The notes beneath the pieces were generated by a model that was not told where the DNA came from, made no database searches, and was given only the letters and a program-made list of their open reading frames with translations. Shown piece after piece: positions 5,103-6,780 of a stretch of 6,780 bases of DNA; within the stretch, counting starts at the first letter, position 1; the number at the start of each line of letters is the position of its first letter. The stretch lies in contig DVEE01000172.1 of assembly GCA_015295885.1 (NCBI GenBank), positions 1 through 6,780 on the forward strand, written 5' to 3'. Source of the stretch: Leptolyngbyaceae cyanobacterium M65_K2018_010. GTDB taxonomy: Bacteria > Cyanobacteriota > Cyanobacteriia > Phormidesmidales > Phormidesmidaceae. The position numbers and the translations under genes were made by a program.

Positions 5103-5670
5103 AGGCTTCCAGTAACCCCCTGGGAGGGTCTACATAGATCACTCCCTGGGTCAGGTCCACGGTGGGGACGATCGCCGGTACAAAGGGCACTAGAACCCGG
5201 CGGGGGGTGGAAATATTCTGGCCCTCCCCTGGCTCCCCTGCCGGGGCAGTCAGGGTGACCTCCAGCAGGTCGTTACCGGCTTCAAAAAAGTCGCTGACCC
5301 GGCCAATCTCCTGGCCATTGGCCTGCAGCAGTACCCGCAGCCCGATCAAATCGGCTACGTAAAACTCATCCGCCGCCAGGGTCGGGCGCTCGCTGGCGGG
5401 TACCAGCAGGGTGGCGCCGCGCAGGGTCTCGGCCTGGGTGCGATCGCTAATCCCTTCCAACTGCACCACGTAAAGCCCCTTACCCTCTAACCACCGACCC
5501 CGCACCAGGTCGACCGGCTGCGGCTGCGGAGCATTGAGGCGGCGTAGCCAACGGCGGCCTGGCTCTAGGAACCGCTCTGGAAAGTCGCTGCTGGGGTAAA
5601 CCCGGACTTCGCCCTTTAACCCCTGAGCTGCCACAATCCGGCCAATTTCAATCCAATCGGCAGTCTCCAT
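5101..5670 (-). CDS. rimM: Ribosome maturation factor RimM
   Basis: A cytoplasmic assembly factor for the 30S ribosomal subunit; in characterised bacteria it binds ribosomal protein S19 and helps 16S rRNA 3'-domain maturation. This protein is 189 residues from the ATG. Numbered from the upstream GTG (5673): the RimM N-terminal barrel covers about 8-92, with the GRIVAAQGLKGEVRV motif at 11-25. A PRC-barrel domain at about 100-187 has DEFYVADLIGL (102-112), DFFEAGNDLLEV (128-139) and a C-terminal VDPPRGLLE (181-189). A polar loop at 141-159, rich in Pro, Gly and Glu, makes the protein slightly longer than many homologues. The ATG at 5670 is chosen; the GTG at 5673 directly before it would add one residue. 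The start is 6 bp beyond the stop codon of the upstream aminotransferase gene, which suggests co-transcription and translational coupling. There is only a weak AGG ribosome site. Confidence 0.95.
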   Translation of the reverse strand: METADWIEIGRIVAAQGLKGEVRVYPSSDFPERFLEPGRRWLRRLNAPQPQPVDLVRGRWLEGKGLYVVQLEGISDRTQAETLRGATLLVPASERPTLAADEFYVADLIGLRVLLQANGQEIGRVSDFFEAGNDLLEVTLTAPAGEPGEGQNISTPRRVLVPFVPAIVPTVDLTQGVIYVDPPRGLLEA

Positions 5671-5676
5671 CACAGC

Positions 5677-6780
5677 CTAGACGGTGACTACTGGGGTCGC
5701 GGCTGCCAGGGGTTGTTGGGATTGGTAGAGGGCATCCACCCAATGCCCGAGCCGCTGGGCGGCGGCGATCAGGTCTGCGGCCCCGGCGGTGAGGCTCAGA
5801 CGCAGACATTGGCGGGTATGGGGCCAGTCTTCCCGCAGCCCCGGGAAAAAGGGATGCCCCGGCACCACAATTACACCCTGGTGTTTGAGCCCCTGGTAGA
5901 GTTCGGCATCGGTAATGGGCAATTGGTCGAACCACAGCCAGGCAAAGATGGCCCCTTCGCCCCGGTGCAGGTACCAGGGGACGGTTTGGGGCATGGCCCG
6001 ATCCAGGGCATCTGCGAGCACCGCAAATTTATCTTGATAGTAGGGACGAATCACCTGCTCCGCCAGCCGGGCCAGTTCTCCCGAGGCAATCGCCCGAGCG
6101 GCGATCGCCTGTCCATAGCGGGAGGAGTGAATGCAAAAATTGGTTTGAAAACACTCCAGCACCTCAATCAGGGCTGGGTCGCCAATGGCCACCCCCAACC
6201 GCTCGCCGGGCAGGCCCGCCTTAGAGAGACTCATACAGTGCAGGATGTTTTCGCCAAACACCGGGGTCATGGCCGTAAAGTTCAAGGCCGGAAAGGGCGG
6301 GGCATAGGCCGAATCGATCAGCACTGGCACCCGATGGGCCGCGGCCAGTTCAGCGATTTGCCCCACTTCGCGATCGCTCAGCACGTTCCCGGTCGGATTG
6401 CAGGGGCGGGAGAACAGCACAAACCCCGTCTGCCCATTGATGTCGAGCTGACTAAAGTCAGGCCGATACTTAAACCGGTGACCCGCGGCATCCACCTCTA
6501 GGGTCGGTCGGCAGGCCCGCACCGCCTCAGGGGCCAGGGAAATTCCCCCGTACCCCGTATAGTCAGGGCTGAGGGGCAACACCATGGTTTTCATTTGGCC
6601 CTCGCGGGTGTAGCCCCCCAGGGCATTGGCGGCAAAAAAATACAGGGCCTGGCTGCCCGGCGTAATCAGAATATGGCGATCGGTCAGCCGCAGCCCGTAG
6701 CGCTGGTTAAAGTCATTGCGAATTGCCTCAACCAGGGGCTCGTAGCCCTGGCTGGTACCGTAGCGGCAGACCACCTCCCC
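5677..6780 (-). CDS. avtA: AvtA-like valine--pyruvate aminotransferase (class I/II PLP enzyme), 5'-truncated by window edge
   Basis: A PLP-dependent fold-type I aminotransferase; 367 residues are visible and the N-terminal ~70-80 lie beyond the window. The frame continues through GGG-GAG at the edge, so the GTG at 6774 is not the likely start. Counting it as residue 1: LITPGSQALYFFAAN (36-50), SRPCNPTGNV with Asn126, the cofactor-pairing Asp154 and Tyr157 in IDSAYAPPFP, the Schiff-base lysine Lys185 in MSLSKAGLPGER, and the substrate-carboxylate Arg325 in QCLRLSL. The segments EGAIFAWLWF and VPGHPFFPGL, with WPHTRQC after them, closely resemble E. coli AvtA, which makes valine and 2-oxobutanoate-type products from alanine and 2-oxoacids (valine + pyruvate = 2-oxoisovalerate + alanine). 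Substrate use here is inferred; a related alanine or aromatic aminotransferase is possible. It is co-directional with rimM, with a 6-bp gap. Confidence 0.87.
   Translation of the reverse strand, partial: GEVVCRYGTSQGYEPLVEAIRNDFNQRYGLRLTDRHILITPGSQALYFFAANALGGYTREGQMKTMVLPLSPDYTGYGGISLAPEAVRACRPTLEVDAAGHRFKYRPDFSQLDINGQTGFVLFSRPCNPTGNVLSDREVGQIAELAAAHRVPVLIDSAYAPPFPALNFTAMTPVFGENILHCMSLSKAGLPGERLGVAIGDPALIEVLECFQTNFCIHSSRYGQAIAARAIASGELARLAEQVIRPYYQDKFAVLADALDRAMPQTVPWYLHRGEGAIFAWLWFDQLPITDAELYQGLKHQGVIVVPGHPFFPGLREDWPHTRQCLRLSLTAGAADLIAAAQRLGHWVDALYQSQQPLAAATPVVTV

Noticed and set aside
5713..6501. 262-codon plus-strand reading frame opposite the aminotransferase gene
   Set aside because: It is antisense to a gene with clear catalytic motifs, has no recognisable domain, and reflects the codon pattern of the high-GC gene opposite.

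Overview
The window looks like chromosomal DNA from a cyanobacterium with fairly high GC content. Five perfect copies of the HIP1 octamer GCGATCGC lie at 903, 3173, 5440, 6101 and 6370, against roughly 0.1 expected by chance. The gene families also fit: a YlmG/CCB3-type YggT protein, a uracil phosphoribosyltransferase, and small conserved proteins of the kind common in cyanobacteria. I see no insertion sequence, phage gene, CRISPR array, tRNA or rRNA. This is mostly a housekeeping region.

Layout. Positions 2-2191 (+) hold the C-terminal four fifths or so of a P-type cation-transporting ATPase whose 5' end lies outside the window. It converges on a minus-strand group read from right to left: upp (3808-3158), a small glycine-zipper protein (3099-2782) and yggT (2640-2356). 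yggT has a credible promoter and a clear intrinsic terminator. A 182-bp divergent intergenic region (3809-3990) separates upp from a plus-strand pair: a DUF1232/YkvA membrane protein (3991-4302) and a conserved protein of unknown function (4427-5032). That pair ends at a strong intrinsic terminator whose T-tract runs into the stop codon of the convergent gene rimM (5670-5101, -). rimM lies 6 bp downstream of an AvtA-like valine--pyruvate aminotransferase (from beyond 6780 to 5677, -), so these two are probably co-transcribed and translationally coupled.

Function. The genes do not form one pathway. They cover ion transport (the ATPase), pyrimidine salvage (Upp), ribosome maturation (RimM), branched-chain amino acid/alanine transamination (AvtA-like) and membrane or thylakoid biogenesis (YggT). 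Three small proteins have little or no assigned role. I found no convincing undescribed multi-gene system. The points most worth a second look are the changed ion-site residues of the ATPase, the structured intergenic regions (2684-2758, 3898-3974, 4311-4369), the long glycine zipper, and the terminator that overlaps the rimM stop codon.
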